A DNA stretch of 40,348 nt from Oscillospiraceae bacterium (GCA_031260605.1 JAISLF010000073.1:1-40348), one strand, 5' to 3'. Positions 8,919 to 17,420 are shown, counted from the stretch's first letter. The notes: a model not told the origin generated them from the sequence alone. A program made the numbers and translations.

Positions 8919-9920
8919 CTACCTTATCAGCAGTACAACGCCGAGGGCACAGCTTGCGGCGTTTGCAATTATTGCGTACAAAACGCGGCGGCGAACAGAA
9001 TTGTTGTTAAACAACCGGGCGAAAACCGGAATCTCAACTGCGAAAATAATTATCTCGGAAATAACTAATAGAATAATATACTCAAACCAGCCGAGACCGA
9101 AATAAAATGAGCAAACAGCAGTGGCGGCAGTAAACAAAAGCTGTGTCGCGATGTTGGTGACTAAAAACACAACCCAGTTGCGTTTTGAGCCGAGCTTGAA
9201 AATGAGCAGAAGCACACCCTCGATTAGCAGAGTGAGTCCGCAGGTTTCAAGGAATTGCAGAGAGTAGGTTTTGAAATAGTACCCGAATTGACCGGATTCA
9301 ACGGCGCTATCGGGAATATGAATTGGCGGCGGAGCTGTTGCGGCTTCGGTTGTTTCAATCGCCGACAGCTCTTCAGGGCTTAGAGCCTTTTCATAGTCGA
9401 AGCTGATAACCGCCTGAAACGCCTTTCGTGTAACCGTGTTCGAAACGCGAACCTCGCCGCTTTCGGTTACTACAATTATCTTGAACACGTCGGGTGTGCC
9501 AAAATAGCTGTATTCTATTTCAGCATATCCGGAATCAACATAACAGTAAACATCGCCGAACAGCACAGGCTGTGCGTTACCCGCGAGCGCCGAATGCCAG
9601 CCGCCAACGTCAAAATCGCGCAAGGCACTGAGCATTTCTTCGTTGAAGCTATAACCTTTGGGATGGGAGGGATATGTAAGCCAGCGGTCATACCAAAGGT
9701 CGCTCAAGGCATCGTCTCTGTCATAATCCGGCCGATACACGAGCAGGTCCATATAGACCTCGCCCTTAGGCAGGTTTTGCGCCTTGACGGTTATCGACGG
9801 CTTTGGTCCGGTATCCGCTTTCGCAGGTACAAAAAACGCCGAGCATACAAACACTGCGATAAGTAAGGACGCGAGTCTTTTCACAACAGCCGGCGCGGCG
9901 GCGCGTCTGCGGCTCACCAC
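8919..9920 (-). CDS. Exported/membrane protein of unknown function
   Basis: Not recognised as a named family. The 333-residue product has a signal peptide (about 1-35, hydrophobic LASLLIAVFVCSAFFVP, ending near AKA-D). A presumably extracytoplasmic domain of about 180 residues follows, rich in Tyr and Asp (YRPDYDRDDALSDLWYDRW), then four predicted membrane helices in the last 120 residues. The start is a GTG-GTG pair overlapping the stop of the DUF1385 gene, and prmC follows after 6 bp, so it is cotranscribed with core genes. A membrane sensor or assembly role is possible but there is no direct evidence. Confidence 0.8.
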   Translation of the reverse strand: MVSRRRAAAPAVVKRLASLLIAVFVCSAFFVPAKADTGPKPSITVKAQNLPKGEVYMDLLVYRPDYDRDDALSDLWYDRWLTYPSHPKGYSFNEEMLSALRDFDVGGWHSALAGNAQPVLFGDVYCYVDSGYAEIEYSYFGTPDVFKIIVVTESGEVRVSNTVTRKAFQAVISFDYEKALSPEELSAIETTEAATAPPPIHIPDSAVESGQFGYYFKTYSLQFLETCGLTLLIEGVLLLIFKLGSKRNWVVFLVTNIATQLLFTAATAVCSFYFGLGWFEYIILLVISEIIIFAVEIPVFARLFNNNSVRRRVLYAIIANAASCALGVVLLIR

Positions 9921-11017
9921 GTGTCCGCCCCCGCCTCAACGGGGTGTACCGCTTCAAGCGAGGCTATCGCGACCTCAAGCATATCGTCCTCCGGCTCGCG
10001 CGTCGTCAGGCGCTGAAGCGCCTTGCCGGGTGCGGAGATAATTCGGGTTAATATATTGTCATACCGCCCCGCGAGCTTTATAATTTCGTAGCTTATCGCA
10101 ACGACGACCGGCAGCAGCACAAGCCGCAGCAGGATTCGCTGTAAAACGCCGTTCCAGCTCACAACCGAGAACACAAGTATGCTGATTATCATCACGATAA
10201 ACATAAAGCTTGTGCCGCAGCGCGGGTGACAGCGGGGCATTTCGCGGCAATTTTCGACCGTGAGGGGCAGTCCCCGCTCGTAGCAGAAAATTGTCTTATG
10301 CTCCGCGCCGTGGTACATCCATACGCGCCGCATATCGGAGAGCAGCGAGGTCAGCGAAATATATCCGAGGAAGATTGCAATGCGGATAACGCCCTCAATC
10401 AGGTTGCGCAGAATTCTGCTTTCGGTCAGACCCGAAAAAAGCGACGCGATAACAGTCGGCAGCAGCATAAAAAGAACAATGGACAGACCTGTTCCGAGAA
10501 CAACAGAGCCAATTACAACAGCCTTGTCCTGCACAGACTTCTTTCTTTCCGCCTTGGCGGCGTCTTCCGGCGAAAGCGCGTCCGGTACCGCTTCGGGAAC
10601 AGGTTCCGGCGGTGTTTCGGCGTCAGGCTCTGCGGAAATTACAGCAGCCGCGGTTTCCGACTCCTGCGTTTTGGCGAAGTCCGGCGCGTCTGCAATTTCG
10701 GACGCGGCAGCTTCCGTGTCAGTGGCGGATTTCGGCGCTGCATCCTCGTCCGGCATAGCGACTTCCGCCGAATACGTCAGCGACTTTACGCCGCAGACCA
10801 TAGACGAGCCGAAATTCACAACGCCGCGAATAAACGGCCATTTCAGCACCGGACTGCGGCTTTTTTGCGTCAGCAGCTCCTCTGTTTTAAGGATAATCTG
10901 CCCTGCGGGGTTGCGAACCGCTATTGCAAGCTTGTCCGGCCCGCGCATCATAACGCCCTCAATCAGCGCCTGTCCTCCGATTGAGGTTTTGAAGTTTTTT
11001 GCTTTATCTTTTGACGT
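9914..11017 (-). CDS. DUF1385 (YqhQ-like) membrane protein with apparent ACG start
   Basis: The DUF1385 hallmark YHGAEHKTIFCYERG followed by LTVENCREM and HPRCGTSF is clear. The conserved family opening SIGGQALIEGVMMRGP extends 5' of the first ATG at 10951. Reading upstream in frame there is no ATG, GTG or TTG before a TAA just upstream of AACAAC; however ACG at 11015-11017 is preceded by GAGG with an 8-bp gap, giving a 367-residue product starting (M)SKDKAKNFK. Either a rare ACG start or a base error is likely. The protein has several membrane helices and an unusual Ala/Glu/Pro-rich acidic insert (about residues 90-165). Function unknown; conserved in Firmicutes. Confidence 0.88.
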   Translation of the reverse strand, partial: TSKDKAKNFKTSIGGQALIEGVMMRGPDKLAIAVRNPAGQIILKTEELLTQKSRSPVLKWPFIRGVVNFGSSMVCGVKSLTYSAEVAMPDEDAAPKSATDTEAAASEIADAPDFAKTQESETAAAVISAEPDAETPPEPVPEAVPDALSPEDAAKAERKKSVQDKAVVIGSVVLGTGLSIVLFMLLPTVIASLFSGLTESRILRNLIEGVIRIAIFLGYISLTSLLSDMRRVWMYHGAEHKTIFCYERGLPLTVENCREMPRCHPRCGTSFMFIVMIISILVFSVVSWNGVLQRILLRLVLLPVVVAISYEIIKLAGRYDNILTRIISAPGKALQRLTTREPEDDMLEVAIASLEAVHPVEAGADTW

Positions 11018-11070
11018 AAAATTATCCTCGGCGCAAAGTCCGCTTATGCTAATGTTGTTTTACAAAAATA

Positions 11071-11109
11071 CTTTTCGACGGCGGAAGTAGTAAGTGCCGC
11101 CGCCAAAAG
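11071..11109 (-). terminator. Possible terminator after the thiolase gene
   Basis: CGGCGG (11079-11084) pairs with CCGCCG (11097-11102), with CTTTT/AAAAG outside. On the - strand the T-rich stretch GTATTTTTG follows only after several bases, so termination is likely to be weak. Confidence 0.4.
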
Positions 11110-11114
11110 GTAAG

Positions 11115-12296
11115 CTATGCCTTTTCCCAGATTGTCGCAACGCCCATTCCGCCGCCGATACACAGCGTGGCAAGTCCGAGCTTAACCTCGGGGCGTTTTT
11201 GCATTTCGTGAATCAGCGACACGACAATGCGTGCGCCCGAAGCGCCGACGGGGTGACCGAGCGAGATTGCGCCGCCGTTTACGTTGACCTTGGACATATC
11301 AAAGCCGAGGTCGCGCGCAACTGCAATCGACTGCGCTGCGAATGCCTCGTTTGCCTCGATAAGGTCGAGGTCCGCAACCGTAAGACCGGCCTTTGCAAGC
11401 GCGTTTTTCGTCGCCGGAACGGGACCTACGCCCATAATCGCCGGGTCAACGCCGCCCTGTCCCCAGGAAACGAGCTTTGCAATCGGCTTGAGATTGTACT
11501 TCTTGACAGCTTCGCCCGAAGCAAGGATAATCGCCGCCGCGCCGTCGTTAATTCCGGAGGCGTTGCCTGCCGTGACGCGTCCGCCGTCGGGGCGGAACGC
11601 GGGCTTGAGCTTTGCAAGCGCTTCTGCCGTCGTTTCACGCGGGAACTCGTCTACCTTGAAGTCTACAATTTCCTTTTTCACCTTGACCGGCACGGGAACG
11701 ATTTCCTCGTCAAATTTTCCTGCCTTCTGCGCCGCCGCTGTTTTCTGCTGTGACGAGAGCGAGAACGCGTCCAACTCCTCGCGCGTGATGCCGTATTTGT
11801 CGCAGAGGTTTTCCGCCGTGATACCCATATGGTAGCCCGCGAAAACGTCCGTCAAACCGTCGTTAACCATTGTGTCGATGATTTTTCCGTTGCCCATTCT
11901 CGCGCCGTAGCGTGCTGCCGGAATGGAATAAGGGGCGGCTGACATATTTTCCGTTCCGCCGCACAAGATAACCTGCGCGTCTCCGGCGGCGATTGCGCGC
12001 GCGCCCTCGATTACGGTTTTCATACCCGAGCCGCAAACCATACCGACGGTGTAGGACGGCGTTTCAACAGGAAGTCCCGCGCCGACAGAGACCTGACGGG
12101 CGACGTTCTGACCGAGTCCCGCCGTTAAAACACAGCCGAAGATGACCTCGTCGATTGCGTCTGCCGGGATTCCCGCCCGCTCAATTGCGCTTTTTGCCGC
12201 AATTTCGCCGAGCTTTGCCGCCGGAACGTCCTTGAGTGCGCCGCCGAACGAGCCTATTGCCGTGCGAGCGCTCGACACGAGAAAAATATCTGACAT
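11115..12296 (-). CDS. Acetyl-CoA C-acetyltransferase (thiolase)
   Basis: A 393-residue thiolase condensing two acetyl-CoA to acetoacetyl-CoA, or the reverse. Catalytic residues are visible: nucleophile C88 in [16 protein letters not shown], the histidine of [11 protein letters not shown] and the second cysteine in CIGGGMG. The start at 12296 was chosen over an upstream in-frame ATG at 12377, because GGAGG precedes it closely and [15 protein letters not shown] is the normal family N-terminus. It stands alone with its own promoter; no hydroxybutyryl-CoA dehydrogenase, crotonase or butyryl-CoA genes are adjacent, so pathway direction is unknown. Confidence 0.94.
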   Translation of the reverse strand: MSDIFLVSSARTAIGSFGGALKDVPAAKLGEIAAKSAIERAGIPADAIDEVIFGCVLTAGLGQNVARQVSVGAGLPVETPSYTVGMVCGSGMKTVIEGARAIAAGDAQVILCGGTENMSAAPYSIPAARYGARMGNGKIIDTMVNDGLTDVFAGYHMGITAENLCDKYGITREELDAFSLSSQQKTAAAQKAGKFDEEIVPVPVKVKKEIVDFKVDEFPRETTAEALAKLKPAFRPDGGRVTAGNASGINDGAAAIILASGEAVKKYNLKPIAKLVSWGQGGVDPAIMGVGPVPATKNALAKAGLTVADLDLIEANEAFAAQSIAVARDLGFDMSKVNVNGGAISLGHPVGASGARIVVSLIHEMQKRPEVKLGLATLCIGGGMGVATIWEKA

Positions 12297-12396
12297 TAAT
12301 TGATTCCTCCGGAAATTTGTATCGTTTTCATTTATGATATTTATTATGGCGCGAAAAATAAGTCCCAAAACCCGCACTATAATTCATTATAATTGT

Positions 12397-12425
12397 ATAA
12401 TACTACGCCAGTGCGAAAATGTCAA
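12397..12425 (-). promoter_or_regulatory. Promoter of the thiolase gene
   Basis: On the - strand TTGACA (12420-12425), a 17-bp spacer and TATTAT (12397-12402). The predicted leader is roughly 95 nt. It is divergent from the lipoprotein promoter; the region 12297-12670 holds both promoters and no gene. Confidence 0.75.
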
Positions 12426-12560
12426 GTAGGGCAGGGGCGTTATTTTGAAAAAAGACAGCGTGGGAGAGCACACAAATTTCCGCGCGGCAACAATTTGCGT
12501 GCCGTAGAAAGGGCGGCGCACTGTTCAAGCGCCCACTCAAAAAAAGTAAGCGCTAACATC

Positions 12561-12588
12561 TTGACTTTTTCAAACTATTGACTATAAT
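12561..12588 (+). promoter_or_regulatory. Promoter of the lipoprotein-MBOAT-DHHW genes
   Basis: TTGACT at 12561-12566, 16-bp spacer, consensus TATAAT at 12583-12588. The transcript would start near 12595, at the foot of the hairpin described next. Confidence 0.7.
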
Positions 12589-12591
12589 TAA

Positions 12592-12639
12592 TTTCGGTAT
12601 TGCTCTTGCGGCAAGCTCCGCAACACGGCGATACCGAAA
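12592..12639 (+). promoter_or_regulatory. Stem-loop at the 5' end of the lipoprotein mRNA
   Basis: TTTCGGTAT (12592-12600) pairs with ATACCGAAA (12631-12639) and encloses a second stem TTGCGG/CCGCAA (12606-12611 and 12618-12623). It sits at the predicted transcript start, 31 bp before the ATG. It may protect the mRNA or regulate it; no known riboswitch was recognised. Confidence 0.5.
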
Positions 12640-12670
12640 AATTTATATAGTTGAGAGGAATCAGGTAACA

Positions 12671-13276
12671 ATGAAAACTATTAAAAAACTCATCACCACG
12701 CTTATTACTGTGCTCTTTGCCGCCGCGCTTTTTGCCGGCTGCTCGGAAAAGCCCCCGGTAACGCCGACTCCGTCCGAGTCAGCCGCGCCCGCTTCCGTCT
12801 ATGACTCTGCCGACGATTTTCTTGCGGCAGTCATTGAAACCTTTGGTGAGGATTATCCGGTGTCGGATACGCTCGACCTAATCGGAAACGAAAACATCTC
12901 AAATTACCTCGGACTGACGGCAGCCGAGATTTCCGAGTACGTACAGCAGGCGTATGTTTCAACCGCGCTTATGATGACGTCTCCGCACCAAATCGCGGTA
13001 ATTAAGCTGAAGGATGCGGCGCAGGCGCAGGCAGCAGCCGCCGCAATGGCGAGCGGGTTTGACCCGCACAAGTGGATTTGCGTTATCCCGGAGCTTTGCG
13101 AAACAGTAATCTCAGGCGAGTATGTATTTCTCGTGGCGGGAAAGCTCTCGGTGGAGGCTGCAATAGCGGAGCTGACGGGTGCAGAGCCGCAGGTTGACGT
13201 TTTCTATACAAAAGAGGGCGACACAGGTGGCGGAATCAGCTTCGGCGGCGACGAAGAGCTTTTGCCTGCCGAGTAA
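12671..13276 (+). CDS. DUF4358 lipoprotein
   Basis: A 201-residue secreted lipoprotein. The signal peptide ends in the lipobox LFAGC, with C24 as lipidated residue, followed by a Pro/Thr/Ser linker. The body contains LGLTAAEISEYVQQAYVST and the pattern AVIKLKDAAQAQAAAAAMASGF typical of DUF4358. The start at 12671 follows GAGGAA; the longer in-frame opening at 12578 would overlap the promoter and lose the signal peptide. DUF4358 genes often accompany MBOAT and DHHW genes, as here. Molecular role unknown. Confidence 0.85.
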   Translation: MKTIKKLITTLITVLFAAALFAGCSEKPPVTPTPSESAAPASVYDSADDFLAAVIETFGEDYPVSDTLDLIGNENISNYLGLTAAEISEYVQQAYVSTALMMTSPHQIAVIKLKDAAQAQAAAAAMASGFDPHKWICVIPELCETVISGEYVFLVAGKLSVEAAIAELTGAEPQVDVFYTKEGDTGGGISFGGDEELLPAE

Positions 13277-13294
13277 CCCGCACGGAAACATACA

Positions 13295-14710
13295 ATGCTT
13301 TTTTCAAGCGTAACATTTTTATACTGGTTTTTGCCCGTCGTCCTCGTCGTGTATTTTTTGATACCGGACGGGCGCGGGCAAAAGCAAATGCCGCGCAATA
13401 TGTGGCTGCTCCTGTCGTCCCTCGTGTTTTACGCGTGGGGCGAGCCGGAATATGCCATTCTGATGGTGCTTCAGATTCTGTCGGGGTGGTTTTTCGGACT
13501 GCTTATTGAGCGTTTTCGCGGCGGAATCGGCGCAAAGCTTGCGCTTATCGCCGCACTTGCCGTCGGTCTCGGCGGACTTGCGTTTTTCAAGTACGCGGAC
13601 TTCTTTCTCGCGAACCTGAACCGGCTGCCAGGAGTTGACATTCCGCTGCTGAAAATTGCGCTGCCGATCGGGATTTCGTTCTACACCTTCCAGGCGCTGT
13701 CCTACGACATTGACCTTTACCGAAACGAAGCCGCCGTTCAGAAAAACCCGCTGCTTCTCGCGACGTACGTTGTGCTGTTTCCGCAGCTTATTGCGGGGCC
13801 GATTGTGCGGTATGTGGATGTTGCGCGGGAGCTGAAGAGCCGAAAAACCACGCTTGAGGACTTCGGAGTCGGAGCACGGCGGTTTGTTGCGGGACTTGCG
13901 AAAAAGGTTCTTATAGCGAACACGCTTGCGGAGGTCGTCGGTATTTTCGCGGCGGAAAACAACGCGCTTGCCGCTTGGCTGTATCTTATTACCTACGGAC
14001 TGCAGATATACTTCGACTTTTCGGGATATTCCGATATGGCAATCGGTCTCGGCAAGATTCTCGGCTTTAAGTTTCTCGAAAACTTCGACTACCCGTACAT
14101 TTCGCGGAGCATAACGGAGTTCTGGCGCAGGTGGCATATAAGCCTGTCGAGCTGGTTCCGCGACTATGTGTACATAACGCTCGGCGGAAACAGACGCGGA
14201 GCCGCTCGTCAGGTGCTGAACATACTCGTTGTGTGGCTGCTGACCGGGTTCTGGCACGGTGCGGGGTGGAATTTTATCCTGTGGGGCTTGTATTTCGGAC
14301 TATTGCTGCTTATTGAAAAGTTCCTGCTTGAAAAGCCGCTGAAAAAGCTGCCGTCAGCCCTGAGTCACGTGTATGTTATTGCGCTTGTGCTCATCAGCTG
14401 GGTGTTTTTCAACTCGTTTTCAGCCGGAGAAATCGCGCACAGACTCGGTCTTCTTGTCGGCGCAGGCACGGGTGGCGCGTACACCGCAAAGACGCTCTAT
14501 TATCTGCGAAGCTATTTTGTGCCGATACTGATTGCCATTATCGGTGCGACGCCGTTGCCGAAAAACCTGCTTACAATTGCGGAAAACAGTCGTTCGCTGA
14601 AAACAGCGCTTGCGGCGGCGGAGCCGATAGCTGTTGCGGTGCTGCTTATTGCGGTTTCGGCGTATCTTGCGGACGGGTCGTTTAACCCGTTCATCTACTT
14701 CAGGTTTTAG
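13295..14710 (+). CDS. MBOAT-family O-acyltransferase (AlgI/DltB-like)
   Basis: A 471-residue polytopic membrane protein of the MBOAT family, which moves acyl groups, usually acetyl, across the membrane for transfer to an exported polymer. The two conserved histidines are visible: H281 in FWRRWHISLSSWFRDY and the catalytic H321 in TGFWHGAGWNF. PIGISFYTFQALSYDIDLYR and FPQLIAGPIVRY are AlgI/PatA hallmarks. The ribosome binding site is weak. The DHHW protein gene begins 12 bp downstream, its Shine-Dalgarno sequence overlapping this stop codon. Confidence 0.93.
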   Translation: MLFSSVTFLYWFLPVVLVVYFLIPDGRGQKQMPRNMWLLLSSLVFYAWGEPEYAILMVLQILSGWFFGLLIERFRGGIGAKLALIAALAVGLGGLAFFKYADFFLANLNRLPGVDIPLLKIALPIGISFYTFQALSYDIDLYRNEAAVQKNPLLLATYVVLFPQLIAGPIVRYVDVARELKSRKTTLEDFGVGARRFVAGLAKKVLIANTLAEVVGIFAAENNALAAWLYLITYGLQIYFDFSGYSDMAIGLGKILGFKFLENFDYPYISRSITEFWRRWHISLSSWFRDYVYITLGGNRRGAARQVLNILVVWLLTGFWHGAGWNFILWGLYFGLLLLIEKFLLEKPLKKLPSALSHVYVIALVLISWVFFNSFSAGEIAHRLGLLVGAGTGGAYTAKTLYYLRSYFVPILIAIIGATPLPKNLLTIAENSRSLKTALAAAEPIAVAVLLIAVSAYLADGSFNPFIYFRF

Positions 14711-14722
14711 GAGGCAGAGAGC

Positions 14723-15889
14723 GTGAAGCAGGACAAAATCAGACACATTTTAACGGCATTTGTATTGGCAGCGATACTCGGCGCGGTGTTTATCGCGCGG
14801 CTTGTCAGCACACCGCCGAAGCTTATCGCAAGTGAGCGCCGCCCGGCGGCAAAGCTTGAGGAGCTTACCGCGGCAAACGTCCTTTCCGGCAAGTACACAG
14901 GCGGCTTTGAGGATTTTGCAGCGGATTCCTTTCCGCTTCGGGAGACAATGCGCAAGCTGCATTCGCGCGTTGTGTTCTCCGTTTTGCGGCAGACCGACAA
15001 AGGCGGTTTGTATCTCGGAAACGCGGGCGCGGGCAAATTCCAGGAAATAAACGCAGAGGAATACAAGAAAATAGCCGCGAAAATCGGGGCTGTCGCCGAA
15101 ACGTGGCTGCCTGAACTGAACGTGCGCCTGTGCGTCATTCCGGACAAGAGCGTCTACGCGGGAAGCTACTACCCCGGCTTTGACACTGCCTTGGCAGAGC
15201 GGATTTTCGCTGAGGCTCTGCCGGATATGCAGCGGATTGACCTTTCGGAGGCTCTCTCGTCGGGTGACTTTTACCGCACGGATCTGCACTGGAATCAGGC
15301 GCGCCTTGCGACGGTGATGTCCGCGCTCGGACGTGAGCTATCAGGTGCGCCGTGGGCTATGGACGGCGCGAAAACACGTACTGTCGGCGAATTTTCCGGC
15401 GTGTATCCGGGGCAGCTTGCATTGCCGGTTGCGCCCGATACAGCGGTTACGGTTGACGTGCCGCACGTTACGGCGGAATACCTGCTCAGCGCAGGAAGCT
15501 GGATTCCCGGTCCGGTTTATGATGACGGTACGGGCACAGAGTACGATTTTTCCGCGCTGTACAACCTGAAAACAGCGGGCGAGGCGCACGGCTTCCCGTC
15601 TATTGACCCGTACAATCTGTTTCTGTGCGGTCCGCAGATGATAGTCCGCTTGACGAATACCGAAAACGCGGGAAGCGGCAGACACCTGTACCTTTTCCGC
15701 GACTCGTTTTCTTCCTCGCTGGCGCCGCTTATCGCGGAGTTTTCGGATTACGAAACAGTGACGCTGATTGATTTGCGGTATATTAACGCGCGGCTGCTCG
15801 GGGAGTTTGTGGAATTTGTGCCCGGCTCGGACGCGGTGTTTTTGTACGGGTCGCAGATTTTCGGGGACGCGTCTATTCTTATGGTGTAG
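14723..15889 (+). CDS. DHHW-family (AlgJ/AlgX-like) exported protein
   Basis: A 388-residue protein with an N-terminal signal anchor (about 8-27) and an extracytoplasmic SGNH-hydrolase-like domain. The signature D187-L-H189-W190 in YRTDLHWNQ is a variant of DHHW, and FRDSFSSSL near residue 318 supplies the usual Asp-Ser-Phe motif. In alginate and similar systems these proteins complete acetyl transfer from the MBOAT partner to the polymer. GTG start with AGGAGG directly upstream. No polymer synthase or glycosyltransferase is nearby, so the polymer acetylated is unknown. Confidence 0.88.
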   Translation: MKQDKIRHILTAFVLAAILGAVFIARLVSTPPKLIASERRPAAKLEELTAANVLSGKYTGGFEDFAADSFPLRETMRKLHSRVVFSVLRQTDKGGLYLGNAGAGKFQEINAEEYKKIAAKIGAVAETWLPELNVRLCVIPDKSVYAGSYYPGFDTALAERIFAEALPDMQRIDLSEALSSGDFYRTDLHWNQARLATVMSALGRELSGAPWAMDGAKTRTVGEFSGVYPGQLALPVAPDTAVTVDVPHVTAEYLLSAGSWIPGPVYDDGTGTEYDFSALYNLKTAGEAHGFPSIDPYNLFLCGPQMIVRLTNTENAGSGRHLYLFRDSFSSSLAPLIAEFSDYETVTLIDLRYINARLLGEFVEFVPGSDAVFLYGSQIFGDASILMV

Positions 15890-15952
15890 GTGCGCAGAGA
15901 GAAAGTAAAATAAACGCCCAAAAAATACCAATGTAATTTTGGAAAATAATGC

Positions 15953-15981
15953 TTGACAACAATGAAATAGTGTGGTATTCT
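15953..15981 (+). promoter_or_regulatory. Promoter of the cold-shock gene
   Basis: TTGACA (15953-15958), 17-bp spacer, extended -10 TGGTATTCT (TATTCT at 15976-15981). It implies an untranslated leader of about 110 nt, as is usual for cold-shock genes. Confidence 0.75.
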
Positions 15982-16065
15982 AACTAAAGTATTCATGAAA
16001 AGACCTTGTGCTCGCTTGCGCGTATCATTGCTGTTTGATGATTTTGCCGGCGAGTTTTGTTTGTT

Positions 16066-16099
16066 TTGGGTACGAAAAAAATTTATCGGAGGTACCCAA
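16066..16099 (+). promoter_or_regulatory. Hairpin around the ribosome binding site of the cold-shock gene
   Basis: TTGGGTAC (16066-16073) is perfectly complementary to GTACCCAA (16092-16099). The Shine-Dalgarno GGAGG (16088-16092) lies at the end of the 18-nt loop and the A of the ATG is in the stem. A temperature-dependent or alternative fold controlling translation is plausible. Confidence 0.6.
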
Positions 16100-16311
16100 T
16101 GAGTAACGGTACAGTAAAATGGTTTAACCCGGATAAGGGCTTCGGCTTTATATCCAATGACGACGGCGGCGAGGATGTCTTTGTACATTTTTCCGCAATC
16201 ACCTCTAACGGTTTTCGTTCTTTGAACGAGGGTCAGAGAGTCACATTCGAAACAGAGCAGGATCCCAAGAACAGCCGCAGACTTCGCGCGGTGAACGTTA
16301 ACTTGGCGTAA
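16099..16311 (+). CDS. Cold-shock protein (CspA family)
   Basis: A 70-residue OB-fold RNA/DNA chaperone with RNP1 KGFGFI and RNP2 VFVHF, and the usual opening [15 protein letters not shown]. The ATG at 16099 lies 6 bp after GGAGG; a longer frame from a TTG at 16057 is unlikely as it covers this site. A strong promoter, a long structured leader and a terminator mark it as a single-gene unit. Confidence 0.96.
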   Translation: MSNGTVKWFNPDKGFGFISNDDGGEDVFVHFSAITSNGFRSLNEGQRVTFETEQDPKNSRRLRAVNVNLA

Positions 16312-16328
16312 GCGCTATTGCGAATAGG

Positions 16329-16364
16329 AAAAGCCGGTGGAATTATTCTGCCGGCTTTTTTTGT
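16329..16364 (+). terminator. Intrinsic terminator of the cold-shock gene
   Basis: AAAAGCCGG (16329-16337) pairs with CCGGCTTTT (16351-16359), followed by further T residues. Confidence 0.88.
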
Positions 16365-16384
16365 GTTTTTAAGGCTTTGTCTTT

Positions 16385-16464
16385 GTAGGGGACGAGGCCC
16401 GCAGCGTCCCTTGTTGCGGGTGTCGCCGGGTTTTGGCGGGCGTAGGGGCGGCAACCTGCCGCCC
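16385..16464. repeat. GTAGGGG-type palindromic repeat modules
   Basis: GTAGGGGACG...CGTCCC (16385-16410) and GTAGGGGCGGCA...TGCCGCCC (16442-16464). The first recurs at 16975-17000, the second has arms identical to 264-282 on the other strand. They begin a gene-free stretch that runs to 17719. Confidence 0.7.
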
Positions 16465-16484
16465 GGGGTTTGCTTCGCCATTCT

Positions 16485-16648
16485 GTTCTGCTTTTACTTG
16501 GGTGCAAGCGTTTTACCTGCGGCGCAGGTTGTTATGTTTGTAATTGCGGCGAAGCTTCGCCGCATTGCGCTGCTTCACGCCTACGCGGCGGGCGGTTACT
16601 TTTTCCGCTTCGCCGGAAAAAGTAACCAAAAAGGGGCGACTTCTTTAG
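16485..16648 (+). repeat. Intergenic hairpin repeat, copy 2 (inverted relative to copy 1)
   Basis: Reverse complement of 1-166 with scattered differences only. It includes the same 14-bp hairpin arms and 6-nt loop, the GCGAAGCTTCGC palindrome, the CCTGCGGCGCAGG palindrome and the TGCTTTTACTT end. The open frames in it translate to repeat-derived peptides and are not accepted as genes. Confidence 0.88.
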
Positions 16649-17296
16649 AAGAAGCAATCTTTTTTCTATACGGGAACTGCAATTGTGGCAAAGCAGAGTG
16701 TGCCTTTCCCCGCGACGTATTGCGGTGGTTGGGGCGAACGCCTTAGCTGCGCCGCACGCAGAGACGAAGCCTGTCGCGGGGTTGGCGGCTTGGGTAAGGC
16801 TGTTGGTTACCGCGAACTGCCTGCGGGTGCCAACCGGAAAGTAATTTCTGCTACGATTGCTGCCGCACATTGTGCGGCAATGCGGTGCGTGTCCCGACGC
16901 GGCGGGATTGGTGTGGTGGCGGTGGGGTGCAAACTTACGGTTCAATGCAATGCCCCGTTACCATAACAATCTCCGTAGGGGACGACGTCCTCGACGTCCC
17001 TTGTCTTGTTTGCCGCCGCATTTTGCGTCAGACACCTACACTCTGCTATGTGGGTGCGGTCGGGTGCGTCCGTCTACCTCCGCACTTCGTGCGTCGGGAC
17101 ACGCAACTGCTTGCCGCACCACACAGCGCAGGGCGCGGTGCGGGTTGGCTTCGCCAAATTCTGGTTGCCACCCGCCGATACCTACTGTCCGCACATAGGG
17201 CTAAAGCCCGTCACTCGGCAGTTCTGTCAGGGTTTGGACACACGGACACGTACATTTGCAGCTCCGCAACGGCCTAAGCCCAAAAGCGGCTTCTTT
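16649..17296. other. Gene-free repeat-rich stretch
   Basis: This stretch has overlapping open frames in several phases but none has a ribosome binding site, a known motif or conserved-looking composition. It contains a near-perfect palindrome TGCCGCACA-T-TGTGCGGCA (16861-16879), the second GTAGGGGACG module (16975-17000) and many smaller inverted repeats. It is best described as an accumulation of palindromic intergenic elements. Confidence 0.6.
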
Positions 17297-17420
17297 GGTT
17301 CCTTTCTTGCCAAGACAAGAAAGGAACCGCCCGCCGCGCAGGCGCTCAGCAGTGCGGCGAGGCGAAGCTTCGCCACAATTACAAACTCCGCACCTTCCGG
17401 CGCACAACTGCACGCACCTA
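17297..17420 (-). repeat. Intergenic hairpin repeat, copy 3
   Basis: Same layout and orientation as copy 1, but the hairpin arms are GGTTCCTTTCTTG (17297-17309) and its exact complement (17316-17328) with a 6-nt loop. The arm substitutions relative to copies 1 and 2 are matched on the other side. The GCCCGCCGCGCAGGCG block, the GCGAAGCTTCGC palindrome and AATTACAAAC follow. Confidence 0.8.

Noticed and set aside
12297-12377. Extended N-terminus of the thiolase
   Set aside because: The extra 27 codons precede a good ribosome binding site and are not part of the family; they lie in the leader.
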